From contig OY282560.1 of NCBI GenBank assembly GCA_958295665.1, positions 144,452,091 to 144,516,090 on the forward strand: 64,000 nucleotides of DNA, written 5' to 3'. Both the position numbers and the translations under genes were made by a program. Positions 46,208-57,724 of the stretch are shown here, piece by piece; position 1 is the first letter of the stretch, and every line of letters begins with the position of its first letter. The notes beneath the pieces are model-generated. The model was not told the origin of the DNA. It did no database searches and saw nothing but the letters and a program-made list of their open reading frames with translations. Source of the DNA: Tipula vernalis (Eukaryota; Arthropoda; Insecta; Diptera; Tipulidae).

Positions 46208-46964
46208 ACGTGGAATGACAAAAAAAAAATACAGATATTTTCGACCTTTTCATGTTATGCACCCCGCGCCAGATCATTTTTAACCGGTACAAGAAAATGC
46301 TGTCAGAAAGGAAAAAAAATATTAGGCGAGCAATTTTGACATTATTCTCACTCACTTTGCACTCACGGCGAGAACCATAGTACCAAAATTTTATTTAGGT
46401 GACTTGAAGTCGCCAAGTAAATCATTGGTGAGAACCATAATAGGGCATAAGTTATAAAATTCAGTCATCACTTCTGCTAGAATCTTCATCATTAGCAATC
46501 CCTAATTTCCTTTCTTCGAGTGTTAGCTTTCGCTTCCTAATTTTAAGTTTTTCTACGGCCAATTTTTGTTTGTACATCTCATTTTGTTAAATTGGTCTTT
46601 TAATAATTTTTTTTTCTTTGCATATTTACCTCCTCCTGTTGCTCGACCTTCCCCGTTGTTCTTTCCAATCTTTTGTTTCACGTTGCGCTCATAGTCATTC
46701 CAAACCTTTACAATGCATAAACAGATACAAATATGAATTTATGAATATGCACTTTAATCGGTGGGCCTAAGCAGTTCAAAGTTAGTGATAGATATTTCCA
46801 AAAATTATTACCCGACTCTATTATTTTCCCAATGCTTGGGTATCCTCGAGCCACATCGGGATTTTTTTTCCATCACTTCGGCCAATTTTACAGATAGGCT
46901 GTTATTAGTAATTTTTAATTTTTTTCTAAAAATAAGATACTAACAAATTATTAATGGCAAATTA
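46208..46964 (-). pseudogene. Possible SANT/Myb-like gene remnant (minus), uncertain
   Basis: Around 46600-46710 the minus strand reads KVWNDYERNVKQKIGKNNGE and RATGGGKYAKKKKLL. The W-x-DYxR and TGGG words recall Myb/SANT-like DNA-binding proteins found beside Harbinger transposases. The match is short, and the rest (46208-46480) shows nothing clear. It could equally be chance. Confidence 0.3.
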
Positions 46965-47566
46965 TAATAATCATGCCATAATCATGACGAGGTAGATTGC
47001 AGAAGCTTTTTTAATGGTATAACTTTTCACTAATTTCCATAGGAATCCATAGTAAAAATGGCAAGTTTTTCAATGATAAAAGCATAAATATTATAAAATG
47101 TTTATATAAAATTTTTCTACATTTCTTTAACAACAATTTACAAGAAGGCTATATTGGTATTCATTAAATATTAGTTGCAGAAATATTAAAATTAAATTAT
47201 TTCTAAAATACTTTTTTCGAACTTTAATTTTGAATAATAAATCAAAGTTGGCTCTGTCGAATTAAAATAATACTTGCTAAATTTATCTTTAGTTTTACTA
47301 GTGTACGTCAGATGTCTTAAATGTTTACAGAAAAATACGAAAAAAAAATGATTTAATCACAAAATTGTCACATGTTCTTAATATTTTATGAATTGGTATT
47401 GCTTTTCCTACAAATTTTTTACTTTAAATTTTCCCACGTGGTGATTTTTGGTATGATTTTACCAAATTTTTACGGCCATCACTGCCATCTATGTAATGCA
47501 TATTGACTTAATGACCAAACGAATTGTAGTAAGCTTTTAATTCAATTTGTCCAGAATGATGTTGTT
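46965..47566 (-). repeat. Dispersed repeat family A, near-full copy (minus)
   Basis: An inverted counterpart of 42536-43062, about 600 bp, with an extra stretch of about 60 bases (around 47230-47290) absent from the other copy. Divergence is moderate. The two copies in opposite orientation flank 3.9 kb with the mariner and LINE endonuclease fragments. Confidence 0.7.
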
Positions 47567-47929
47567 ATGAAATTTGTTTTATATTTTGGTTTAAATAATT
47601 CAAATATTACAAGAAAATGAAAATGATTTACTTAAACGACATTCATATATGTTGAAATTCAAACATTTATGAAAATATTTCAGAAATCATAATTAAGAAT
47701 TTGTAAAGTTTTCTTTTAAAAATTGGTCTTGGGGAAAAAAAGTGATTTCTCATATGTTTTGTGTATTTTACAATGAAAAGTTTGTTTTTTTTCCTCGTTT
47801 CTAATTCCCTTATAAAAGCTTCGCTTTTTAGACTATGGCTTTGTATAATAAGGTTGCTTTGCTTGAAGCGCGAATGAGTGTAATTCTCTCCGCCATCGCG
47901 TAAATAAAATTGAAGCTTTATGTAATATA
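47567..47929. other. No recognised feature
   Basis: AT-rich spacer before the (TA)n tract. Confidence 0.4.
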
Positions 47930-48377
<448 letters not shown>

Positions 48378-48523
48378 AGTGACGAAGCGTGACAATCTTT
48401 ATTGGGGAAGCACCTATAAACCAAACCGTACACCAAAAATAAAGAAACCATATTGGAAATTTACATTTATTCAGTAGTTTTTATTTAAACATAATTTTCT
48501 AAGCATAAAACAACCTATATGAA

Positions 48524-50662
48524 TCAATTTTTGTAATTTAGTTCCATTCTTCTATTCTGTTTTGCAAATTCATCTATGACGTCATCATGAAATTTTTCCG
48601 AACTCTTCAATTTGCGTAACAATTGGTTTTCGATGTACATTAAAGCCAGGTTAGCAAATCGTTCTTGACCCATCCTATTTCTAATGAAACTTTTCAATAG
48701 TTGCATCGATGAAAATGACCTCTCCGCGCTTGCCGTTGTTGCAGGAATAGTTAAAATCAAATTACGTAGTTTAAAAAATTGTTCAAAATCGGAACTTAAT
48801 CCCGAGCTATTTATAAAATCTAAAATATCATTAAAAAAATTTTTATTTTTGAAATTTGTATTTCTGTAAATTACAGTTAGCTCTGTTTCTAAAATCTGAA
48901 AATCAAATAAATGGCTATAAGTTTTTTGCAGACAATTAAAAGCATCATAAGGAAGGGTCTAGCAATTTCAAAAACTTTATATATTGTAAATCTTGAAATC
49001 GGAATTCAATTTCCTGTTGAATTTTGGATGTAACCTCGGATATAAGCTTTTGAATGTGTTGTTTTGGTTCACATGTGACCCTTGATCTGCAACGTTTTAA
49101 CCAAATTTTCTCTTCGATTCTTTCTTCCTGGTTAATTTTGTGCCAAAATGCTTCAAAATTAAGATAAATTTTTTCAATTAATTGCTTAAAATCATCTAAG
49201 CATTTCAAACAGTGCGCGATATCATTTGCTTTCTTCTGAAGCACGCTAAACAAGATGTCAACTTCCGGAAATATTTCTGAAAAATAGTATAACAGCGTTA
49301 AAAAGACCCCATCATCCTCCAATAAGAGTAAATATCCTCGAGAGTTATTTATTGTTCTCAGAGTCCCATATTTCTACATCTTCATCCAGTATTTTATTAA
49401 AAAGTACTCTTAAATCGTTTAAGTGTCTTCTTAACATTAATACGATCCTGCCATTAAGCTCCCATCTTGTTGGTGAAGTCAAAGGTAATTTTCTTTTAAC
49501 AATTGCGTCAAAAGCAAAACTCCGTTTCGATGAATGGTTAAAAAACGCCACTAATACACATAAACTAGAAAAAAAGGATTTGCACTCCACAATTTTACTA
49601 CATGATTGCGACAGCACTAAATTTAATTTGTGTGCGAAATAATGAATAAAAATCGCTGATGGATAAACTTCCCTAATTTTTGTTTGCAGCCCTTTGTTAT
49701 TCCCAGACATGACCGCAGCACCATCGTAACTTTGGCACACTATCTTTTCCCCAATTTTGTGTTTTGTTAAAAACTCGAATACAAATTTTGAAAGTCCATC
49801 CGAACTTCGATCGGCAGAAACATCTATAAAATCTAAGAATCTTTCTAACACATTGCCGTTCGTATCTAAATATCGTAGAACTACCGCGAGTTGAGATTTT
49901 CTTGTGACATCTAAGGTCTCATCTAAAATTATTCCAATAAAATTTGTCGAATCCAGCTCGTTTTGAATTTGGGTTTTAATTATGGATGTTACTGATTTAA
50001 TTAAATCGTTTTGAATATCGCTTGATATTCCCGAAAAAACCGTGGACGATTCTAAATGGTTTAACAATAAAGGATCGTGCCGCGATAATAAATTTAATGT
50101 TTCGATATAATTACCGCGATTGTTTGAGTCCTTAGATTCATCATTTTCTCTAAAAGCGAGTCCTTGCATTCCTAAGAAGCAAACAGTGTCAAGCAGAGCT
50201 GGAAGGGTTTCCCTATTTTTTTTAACTTTCTTATTGAATTGTTCTATGGCGATGGTACAACTTAAATTAATCCAATTATCAATTCGCACTGTTCCAAAAG
50301 TTTTTAAACTAATAACATTTTGCAGATGATTTTGGGATGTTTCGTGACATTTGGTTGCCTTTGAAAAATTGTTTATATCTAAAAAACCTTTTCCATTCCA
50401 AACCGACTTTTCTTGGGCAAACATAAGACAATGCCAACAAAAAACCGCGTTTAGTTTGGCGCAACCCGTAAGCCACGTTAATTTGTCGTAATAAGCTTTC
50501 GAAAATCGACGTGTACACCCCTTAATTTCTGTAAATAAATTTGGTAAATCCGGTGTTGGTCTTGATTGATTTACTATTGCCAACTTTTCATCAAAACTGC
50601 GCTGGCTTAACCTACAAAAACGAAACGTTCCATTACACAGTTTAAAAAAAAATCGTAAATTT
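48524..50662 (-). pseudogene. hAT-superfamily transposase (ZMYM/DUF4371 type), almost complete
   Basis: A long frame on the minus strand (about 50662-49345, first in-frame sense codon after a stop near 50665) has FRFCRLSQRSFDEKL, YYDKLTWLTGCAKLNAVFCW with CWHCLMF (TTF-type zinc region), NFIGIILDETLDVTRKSQLA (catalytic Asp block), VCQSYDGAAVMSGNNKGLQ, and IHYFAHKLNLVLSQS, typical of DUF4371 proteins. A frame change near 49350 leads to 49322-48945 and a second near 48955 to the dimerisation domain with LTIPATTASAERSFSSMQLL and RFANLALMYIE, ending at 48524. Only two frame changes over some 700 codons make it the best preserved DNA-transposon gene here. No TIRs or 8-bp duplication were found, and the N-terminus may be cut. 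Confidence 0.88.
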
Positions 50663-50750
50663 TTTTAATTAGTTTTACAAAAATAATTGTAGACTGTCAT
50701 TTTTCCGACTTTTGTGTTCAATAAATTTTACAAAAATTTTATTAAATCTA

Positions 50751-51205
50751 CACTTGGGTGCAAAAAATTCGCACATTGATAAATTTTCACTAGAAAATCA
50801 AAAATATCAAAAAATCCAATGTTTGTTTAATTTTCTTGAATGCAGATTCAAAGTCTATTTCAACACCTATCCAGTGGTACCATTTTTGTACTTATACCGT
50901 GTCAACAAAGTGATTTTTGGGGTCAACATCTGAAGTAATTTATCAGCATGAAAATTAGTGGTAAAAATCGAATTTAAACATGGAAATCAGCAAAAAAATC
51001 ATTTTTATTAATAAGAAGTATTCCCTCCCCTAGCCCGAATGACAGCTTCCTTTCGATGTTTCATCGATTTTACCAAAGTTTTCACCAAATCTTGAGGTAT
51101 CGCCTCCCATTCCTATGCGATCGCCTGTTGCAGCTCCTGGAGACTCGTTGAAACAACAACTCGAACCCATTTTTTCAGCTCGTCCCATAATTGCGGCTTC
51201 AGAAG
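50751..51205 (-). repeat. Left arm: inverted copy of Tc1 3' terminus and coding end
   Basis: Read on the minus strand this arm repeats LWDELKK, STSLQELQQAIA, LVKTLVKSMKHRKEAVIR and the 3' UTR out to the terminus. It matches 51866-52323 closely, with a 5- to 10-base divergence around aagatttcgagccagagatg. The position corresponds to where the N-terminal coding part should be. Confidence 0.82.
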
Positions 51206-52035
51206 GCGACAAGGATCTGGCCGACCTCGTGCTACAACACAGCGTGATGTCCGCTTTCTTGTGACTACTTCGTTGTGAAATCGTCGTTTGAATGCGGTTC
51301 AACTGGGACCGCGGTGGACAGTTAGAATACGACTTCGAGAAGGTAATCTGACTGCACACAGAACAGCAATTTGACCCCAGCCCACCGGCGAGCCCGCCTT
51401 CAGTTCGTTTGAGAGCATTTGGATTAGACAGAAGAACAATTGGGAACAGTCATGTTCTCTGACGAGCGCAGGATGTGTTTACATGGCAGCGATGGGCGAG
51501 GAAGAGTGTATAGAAGACCAGGAGAGCGATTTGCACAATGTTGCATTGAAGAACGAGTCTCATATGGCAGTGGATCATGCATGTTCAGTGGAGGCATGTC
51601 ATTGGAGGCGAAGACAGATCTTGTGTTCATCTCCGGAGCAAATACTGGCCGTCGAGCAAGAGGATTTACTTCTCAACGGTACATTGAGGAAATACTCGAG
51701 GACTACGTCGTACCTTTTGCCGGTTTTATTGGTGAAAACTTCGTGTTAATGCAGGATAATGCGAGACCACATACAGCTGGTATAGTTTACCAGTACCTTC
51801 AAGAGGTGGATGTGCCTGTTATGGAGTGGCCAGCTCGAGCCCGGACCTCAATCCCATCGAACATTTATGGGATGAGCTGAAAAAAAGATTTCGAGCCAGA
51901 GATGATGTTTCAACGAGTCTCCAGGAGCTGCAACAGGCGATCGCATAGGAATGGGAGGTGATACCTCAAAATTTGGTGAAAACTTTGGTGAAATCGATGA
52001 AACATCGAAAGGAAGCTGTCATTCGGGGTAGGAGA
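51206..52035 (+). pseudogene. Tc1-like transposase, N-terminally truncated
   Basis: The gene starts abruptly inside the DNA-binding part: RRRQGSGRPRATTQRDVRFL and TTSLRNRRLNAVQLG, with the GRPR AT-hook-like link (about 51210-51300). After frame changes a 146-codon frame (51440-51880) has VMFSDERRMCLHGSDGRGRV with the first catalytic Asp (the usual SDES is SDER), GGMSLEAKTDLVFISGANTG and FVLMQDNARPHTAGIVYQYL with the second Asp. Then EWPARARTSIPSNIYG corresponds to the usual ARSPDLNPIEHLW block, with a frame slip. The C-terminus (LQELQQAI, WEVIPQNLVKTLV) lies in the right arm of the inverted repeat. Inactive. Confidence 0.88.
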
Positions 52036-52325
52036 GGGAATACTTCTTATTAATAAAAATGTTTTTTTGCTGATTTCCATGTTTTAATTCGATTTTTACC
52101 ACTAATTTTTATGCTAATAAATTCACAAAACACGTGTACTTCAGATATTGACCCCAAAAATCACTTTGTTGACACGGTATAAGTACAAAAATGGTACCAC
52201 TGGACAGGTGTTGAAATAGACTTTGAATCTGCATTCAAGAAAATTAAACAAACATCGGATTTTTTGATATTTTTGAATTTCTAGTGAAAATTTATCAATG
52301 TGCGAATTTTTTGCACCCAAGTGTA

Positions 52326-53531
52326 TTTGTATTTTGTGATAAATAAACATATTTTGAAATAAAATGTAAAAATACCGAAATAAATTTTAAGAAAATGTTG
52401 TTAAAATTACAAAGATAATCTGTAACTTAAAATAATTCCGAAATAATTGGTTTCAAACCAATTTACAAAAAGTAGTTAAATTTAGACAAATTTATTAAAT
52501 TGATAAAAATCATAATAAATTTTACAAAAAATTTAACAAAATTGACAATTTTTTATTAAATTCATAATTTCGTTTTGTAAGCACTTTTACAAAAATAATT
52601 TTGTAAATTTAACCTTAAAATTTCCACGAGATTCCCAAGAATAATTTTGACAACACTGAATTGGTCACGAGCATATTGTCAATTTTGCAAACCGAATTTC
52701 GACAAATCACTTATCGCTGATGTCATTAAACTTAAGACGGGTAATTTATCAGCTGCAGCTACATCAACAACATCAACTTCAACAATTAACACATAATACC
52801 AATAAATACATCGACACTTGAGTCAAAAACTAAAATTCTGGATAAAATGAAAAGTTTAAAAACACTAACTACAGACATCTTGGAATTTAACTTCAAAATA
52901 TCTATACCGAGTCGTATATTTATTATGCACAATTTATCAGATTACTAGTCGATATTGTATAAAAATGCGAAACAAATTAAACAGGAGCTCAACTTTCGCT
53001 TCTTATGGATCTATGTATGTGATGGTGTTATCATGCTGCGTCAAGATGTTGGCAATAGGGCATTTTACATTCGTTCGACTAACAATCTTGAAGAGGTTAG
53101 AAGAACTTTTCGTGGTTAACGGCTTCATTTTCACAACACCATTTCACAGTATTATTTTAACAACCACTTCACATCACATTTCATCAAAGCACTTCACTAC
53201 ACCAGGTAATCACTTTTTATTTTCACCTGCAGGGTTGAATTATTTTTTATAGTCAATTTTTTATTCCAACTTCCATAATTTTTGGTGGTAATATTAACAT
53301 CTGTAATTGTTAAATTTTTTTACTTCTAGTTCATCAAGAATTTGTGTTTTTTTTAGTGTCGTTATTGGATATGGTTGGTTTTTTTTGCTACAATAACTCC
53401 GTTTACATTAATTTTTATTTTATGCAAATTTTTTGCAATTTACTTGATTATCAATATTTCTTGCTTTTGTGTCAATTTAAATTAAATTTTTTTCCGATCA
53501 TATACAGTAAATCTTAAAACCTTTTGTGGAT
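52326..53531. other. AT-rich spacer, possible hAT 5' side
   Basis: The first bases (52324-52600) continue the AT-rich sequence upstream of the hAT gene that was split by the Tc1 insertion. From about 52640 to 53250 there are short CA-rich words (acatcaacaacatcaacttc) but no frame with a recognisable motif. Confidence 0.4.
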
Positions 53532-53532
53532 G

Positions 53533-54010
53533 TTTTACTTTCTTTTACTCTAGTAAAATAAAGTAAAGTAATCATGAAAATTTTGGACCTTGAGATTTTT
53601 AGAGATTTATTTGTGTTGAGGTTCCCTTAGTCCGAAAAAGTGGGTTTCGAAATGGTGTCTGTCTGTCTGTCTGTCAGTCTGTCAGTCTGTCTGTATCCTC
53701 TCTACAGTCCATATGGTTTAATCAATCGAACTGTAACTTCAGATTTAAGCTTTTTTGATAAATTGGGAGGTCCCAGTGAATTTTACTCCAAATCGGCTAA
53801 CCGGAAGTGGCCACTCCCTTGGTCCAGAAAATTTTATTTGCAAATATCTTAAAAAGTATAAGGTTTACATAAAACTACTTAATACAAAATGTTTCCAAAA
53901 ATTAAAAACAAATAAAAAAAAATTTAAAAAAAAAATTAAGGAAAAAATAAAATTTCTCAAAATTCTCTGTTCGTAAAAGAAAGTCGTGTGTTGGCCACAC
54001 CTCAATTTTA
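53533..54010 (+). repeat. Repeat family C, copy 1
   Basis: It starts ttttactttcttttactcta, has gaaaaagtgggtttcgaaat, a short (TGTC)/(TCAGTCTG) run (53655-53692), and ends gaaagtcgtgtgttggccac then acctcaatttt. Two more copies, with long octamer arrays, are at 54965-55757 and 57725-58397. It is non-coding. Its 3' end (from 53950) is the first base block of the tandem duplication. Confidence 0.85.
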
Positions 54011-54964
54011 ACTAGGTAATTAAGGGACCTATTCCATGTGCTAGCGAAATCTTTATCATCATTGTTGAGTGCGATTTCCAAAAAATAATTTCGTAGAACT
54101 TTTATTAAACGAACGATCCGTATGGATTAGGGTTTTCTAACTAAATAATTAAGGGACCTATTCCATGTACTAGGGAAACCTTTGTCATCATTGTTGAGTG
54201 CGATTTCCAAAAAATAATTTTGCAGAACTTTTATCAAACGAACGAATCGTATGGATTAGGGTTTTCTAACTAGGTAATTGACCAACCTATTCTATGTGCT
54301 AGCCAAACCTTTGTCATCATTGTTGGCAATGGCCGATATTGGCCCTTGGGAGTTGAGTGCGATTTCCAAAAAATAATTTTGCAGAACTTTTACTAAACGA
54401 ACGATTCGTATGGATTAGGGTTTTCTAACTAGGTAACTAAGGGACCTATTCTATGTGCTAGCGAAACCTTTGTCATCATTGTTGGCAATGGCCGATATTG
54501 GCCCTTGGGAGTTGAGTGCGATTTCCAAAAAATAATTTTGCAGAACTTTTACTAAACGAACGATTCGTATGGATTAGGGTTTTTAAACTAGGTAATTAAG
54601 GTACCTATTCCATGTGCTAGCGAAACCTTTATCACCATTGTTGAGTGCGATTTCCAAAACATAATTTCGCCGAACTTTTATTAAATTAAAAATTTTAAAG
54701 ATTCGTATGGATTAGGATTTTTTAACTAGGTATTTGAGGAACCTATTCTATGATCTAGCGAAACCTTTGTCATTATTTTTGGCAATGGCCGATATGGATT
54801 AGGGTTTTCTAACTAGGTAATTAAGGGACCTATTCCATGTGCTAGCCAAACCTTGGTCATCATTGTTGGCAATGGCCGATATTGGCCCTTGGGAGTTGAG
54901 TGCGATTTCCAAAAAATAATTTTGCAGAACTTTTACTAAACGAACGATTCGTATGGATTAGGGA
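54009..54964. repeat. Minisatellite, units of 87-159 bp (7 units)
   Basis: Units start with aactaggtaattaagggacc-like words at about 54010, 54139, 54268, 54427, 54585, 54724 and 54811. The longer units carry an extra block of about 30 bases with ggcaatggccgatattggcc. Each has gagtgcgatttccaaaaaat and cgtatggattagggttttct. Two units (about 159 and 158 bp) are nearly identical. The array recurs in copy 2 at 56769-57724. Confidence 0.9.
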
Positions 54965-55757
54965 TTTTTACTTTCTTTTACTCTAGTAAAATAAAGTATA
55001 GTAATCATGAAAATTTTGGACTTTGAGATTTTTAGAGATTTATTTGTTTTGTGATCCCCTGAGTCCGAAAAAGTGGGTTTCGAAATGGTGTCAGTCTGTC
55101 AGTCTGTCAGTCTGTCAGTCTGTCAGTCTGTCAGTCTGTCAGTCTGTCAGTCTGTCAGTCTGTCAGTCTGTCAGTCTGTCAGTCTGTCAGTCTGTCAGTC
55201 TGTCAGTCTGTCAGTCTGTCAGTCTGTCAGTCTGTCAGTCTGTCAGTCTGTCAGTCTGTCAGTCTGTCAGTCTGTCAGTCTGTCAGTCTGTCAGTCTGTC
55301 AGTCTGTCAGTCTGTCAGTCTGTCAGTCTGTCAGTCTGTCAGTCTGTCAGTCTGTTAGTCTGTCAGTCTGTCAGTCTGTCAGTCTCTCAGTCTCTCAGTC
55401 TCTCAGTCTCTCAGTCTCTCAGTCTGTCAGTCTGTCTGTGTCCTCTCTACGGCCCATATGGTTTATCAATCGAATTGAAACTTCAGATTTAAGCTTTTTC
55501 GATAAATTGGGAGGTTTCAGTGAATTTTACTCAAAATCGGCTTATCGGAAGTGGCCACTCCCTTGGTCCAGAAAATTTGATTTGCAAATATCTTAAAAAG
55601 TATAAGGTTTACATAAAACTATTTAATACAAAATGTTTCCAAAAATTAAAAACAAATAAAAATAAAAAATTAAATAAAAAAAATTAAGAAAAAAAAAATT
55701 TCTCAAAATTCTCTGTTCGTAAAAGAAAGTCGTGTGTTGGCCACACCTCAATTTTTT
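54965..55757 (+). repeat. Repeat family C, copy 2, with long octamer array
   Basis: As copy 1, but the short tandem tract is a long (TCAGTCTG)n array at 55091-55440. The flanks (55441-55757) are the same as in copy 1 at about 90 percent by eye. Confidence 0.88.
55091..55440 (+). repeat. (TCAGTCTG)n array, about 43 units
   Basis: An octamer repeat with one tgttagtc variant and a block of tctctcag variants near the 3' end. Because 8 is not a multiple of 3, it is open in several frames and yields long artificial QSVSLSVC frames. Confidence 0.95.
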
Positions 55758-55919
55758 TCTTTTCTTTTCAATTACCTCGCTTTAATTAATTTTTATTCAT
55801 TATTTCTTTACTTATTGTACTCAATTTTATTTAGTTTCAAAATTCGATTTTATGTAACTATGCTTAAGAGGTGAAATGTGCTTTGCAAAAAAATTTATTT
55901 TGTAATAGGATAGTTTATG

Positions 55920-56460
55920 GTTAACACTTTAATGAATTCAAGCTGCACCTTTTATTTCACAATTTTTCATCAGAACATTCGTAGTTTACGTGAGAATTTT
56001 GATAAATTTATATGGTTTTAATGATCTTCCTTCGATTACATTTTTATCTGAGATATGGATTTATGATTACGAACTAAGTTTTTTTAATATCCCTAATTAT
56101 ACGATTTTTGGGTGTTGCAATAATAACTATAAGGCGAGTGTGTTGCATGTGTTTTTTATAATAGCAGACTTAATTGTTCTTGTGAATCAGTGAATTATGT
56201 TTTTATTTGTGTAATCGATAACAATTTGTCTTATTAAGAATATTAGAAACAGGAATGTTATTATTGTGGGAGATTTTAATATTGATATTCAAAATTTTCC
56301 TCCTTCGAGTGATGATGAATATATGTTTTTAATGTCCTCAAATGGCCTGCATTTGGTAATTAATAAACCTACTAGAATAACAAACCATTCTTCGACGTGT
56401 ATTTATTTATCATTGTTTTGTTCATACTGATTATTCTTGTAGTCTTTCTGAAATGGACGT
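55920..56460 (+). pseudogene. LINE endonuclease fragment, copy 1
   Basis: HQNIRSLRE-like start in a broken frame, then LYGFNDLPSITFLSEIWIYD and IPNYTIFGCCNNNYKAS (55990-56193). After a frame change come RNRNVIIVGDFNIDIQ with catalytic GDFN, MFLMSSNGLHLVINKPTRIT and NHSSTCI (about 56240-56405). A Jockey/CR1-type apurinic-like nuclease. The 11-base deletion at about 56012 distinguishes it from copy 2. Confidence 0.82.
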
Positions 56461-56529
56461 TACTGAAATTGTTGGCATAAGTCCCAACATGCTGAAAGCT
56501 GACACAGAAAATATAAAAGGCTGAAACCT

Positions 56530-56709
56530 CATAAGGTGATCAGAACTTCGGTCTTCATTAATTCAATTCAAAAATCATTTTAAAATCCAATTTCCAACCT
56601 ACATGTCAAATTTCATCATATTCGGTTGAGAAATAGATAGATATACTTGGCCATATTCCAGAACTTAATCTAAAAATCATACACATATGTTGAACATACA
56701 TATAAACAC
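56530..56709 (-). repeat. Repeat family B, 108-bp unit (inverted), copy 1
   Basis: It contains aaaaatcattttaaaatcca, caaatttcatcatattcggt and ttggccatattccagaactt, the complement of the 108-bp unit of 5.8-6.65 kb. It is cut at 56709 by the duplication junction. The complete continuation is seen only in copy 2. Confidence 0.8.
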
Positions 56710-56768
56710 AAATTTCTCAAAATTCTCTGTTCGTAAAAGAAAGTCGTGTGTTGGCCACACCTCAATTT

Positions 56769-57724
56769 TAACTAGGTAATTAAGGGACCTATTCCATGTG
56801 CTAGCGAAATCTTTATCATCATTGTTGAGTGCGATTTCCAAAAAATAATTTCGTAGAACTTTTATTAAACGAACGATCCGTATGGATTAGGGTTTTCTAA
56901 CTAAATAATTAAGGGACCTATTCCATGTACTAGGGAAACCTTTGTCATCATTGTTGAGTGCGATTTCCAAAAAATAATTTTGCAGAACTTTTATCAAACG
57001 AACGAATCGTATGGATTAGGGTTTTCTAACTAGGTAATTGACCAACCTATTCTGTGTGCTAGCCAAACCTTTGTCATCATTGTTGGCAATGGCCGATATT
57101 GGCCCTTGGGAGTTGAGTGCGATTTCCAAAAAATAATTTTGCAGAACTTTTACTAAACGAACGATTCGTATGGATTAGGGTTTTCTAACTAGGTAACTAA
57201 GGGACCTATTCTATGTGCTAGCGAAACCTTTGTCATCATTGTTGGCAATGGCCGATATTGGCCCTTGGGAGTTGAGTGCGATTTCCAAAAAATAATTTTG
57301 CAGAACTTTTACTAAACGAACGATTCGTATGGATTAGGGTTTTTAAACTAGGTAATTAAGGTACCTATTCCATGTGCTAGCGAAACCTTTCTCACCATTG
57401 TTGAGTGCGATTTCCAAAACATAATTTCGCCGAACTTTTATTAAATTAAAAATTTTAAAGATTCGTATGGATTAGGATTTTTTAACTAGGTATTTGAGGA
57501 ACCTATTCTATGATCTAGCGAAACCTTTGTCATTATTTTTGGCAATGGCCGATATGGATTAGGGTTTTCTAACTAGGTAATTAAGGGACCTATTCCATGT
57601 GCTAGCCAAACCTTGGTCATCATTGTTGGCAATGGCCGATATTGGCCCTTGGGAGTTGAGTGCGATTTCCAAAAAATAATTTTGCAGAACTTTTACTAAA
57701 CGAACGATTCGTATGGATTAGGGA
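56769..57724. repeat. Minisatellite, duplicated copy
   Basis: The same seven units, in the same order and lengths, as 54009-54964. Confidence 0.9.

Larger units (their letters stand above)
50751..52323 (+). mobile_element. Tc1-like element with 5' end replaced by inverted 3' end
   Basis: A 1,573-bp element between TA dinucleotides (50749-50750 and 52324-52325). Its ends start cacttgggtgcaaaaaattc on both sides, inverted. The inverted identity is not a short TIR but runs about 450 bp (50751 to about 51205 against about 51866 to 52323) and includes coding sequence for the transposase C-terminus. So the left end is an inverted copy of the right end, and the normal 5' UTR and first helix-turn-helix are missing. 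Confidence 0.85.
53950..56709. repeat. 2.7-kb tandem duplication, copy 1
   Basis: 2,760 bp repeated immediately downstream (56710-59361) with an identity that appears above 99 percent apart from array length. It contains the end of repeat C copy 1, a variable-unit minisatellite (54009-54964), repeat C copy 2 with an octamer array, a LINE endonuclease fragment, and a piece of repeat B. Relative to copy 2 it lacks 11 bases after gataaattta near 56012 and has 15 more octamers. Confidence 0.93.

Noticed and set aside
55023..55492. Long frames (111 and 139 codons) made of QSVSLSVC
   Set aside because: They are translations of the (TCAGTCTG)n array, open in several frames at once; the same holds for 57767-58106.
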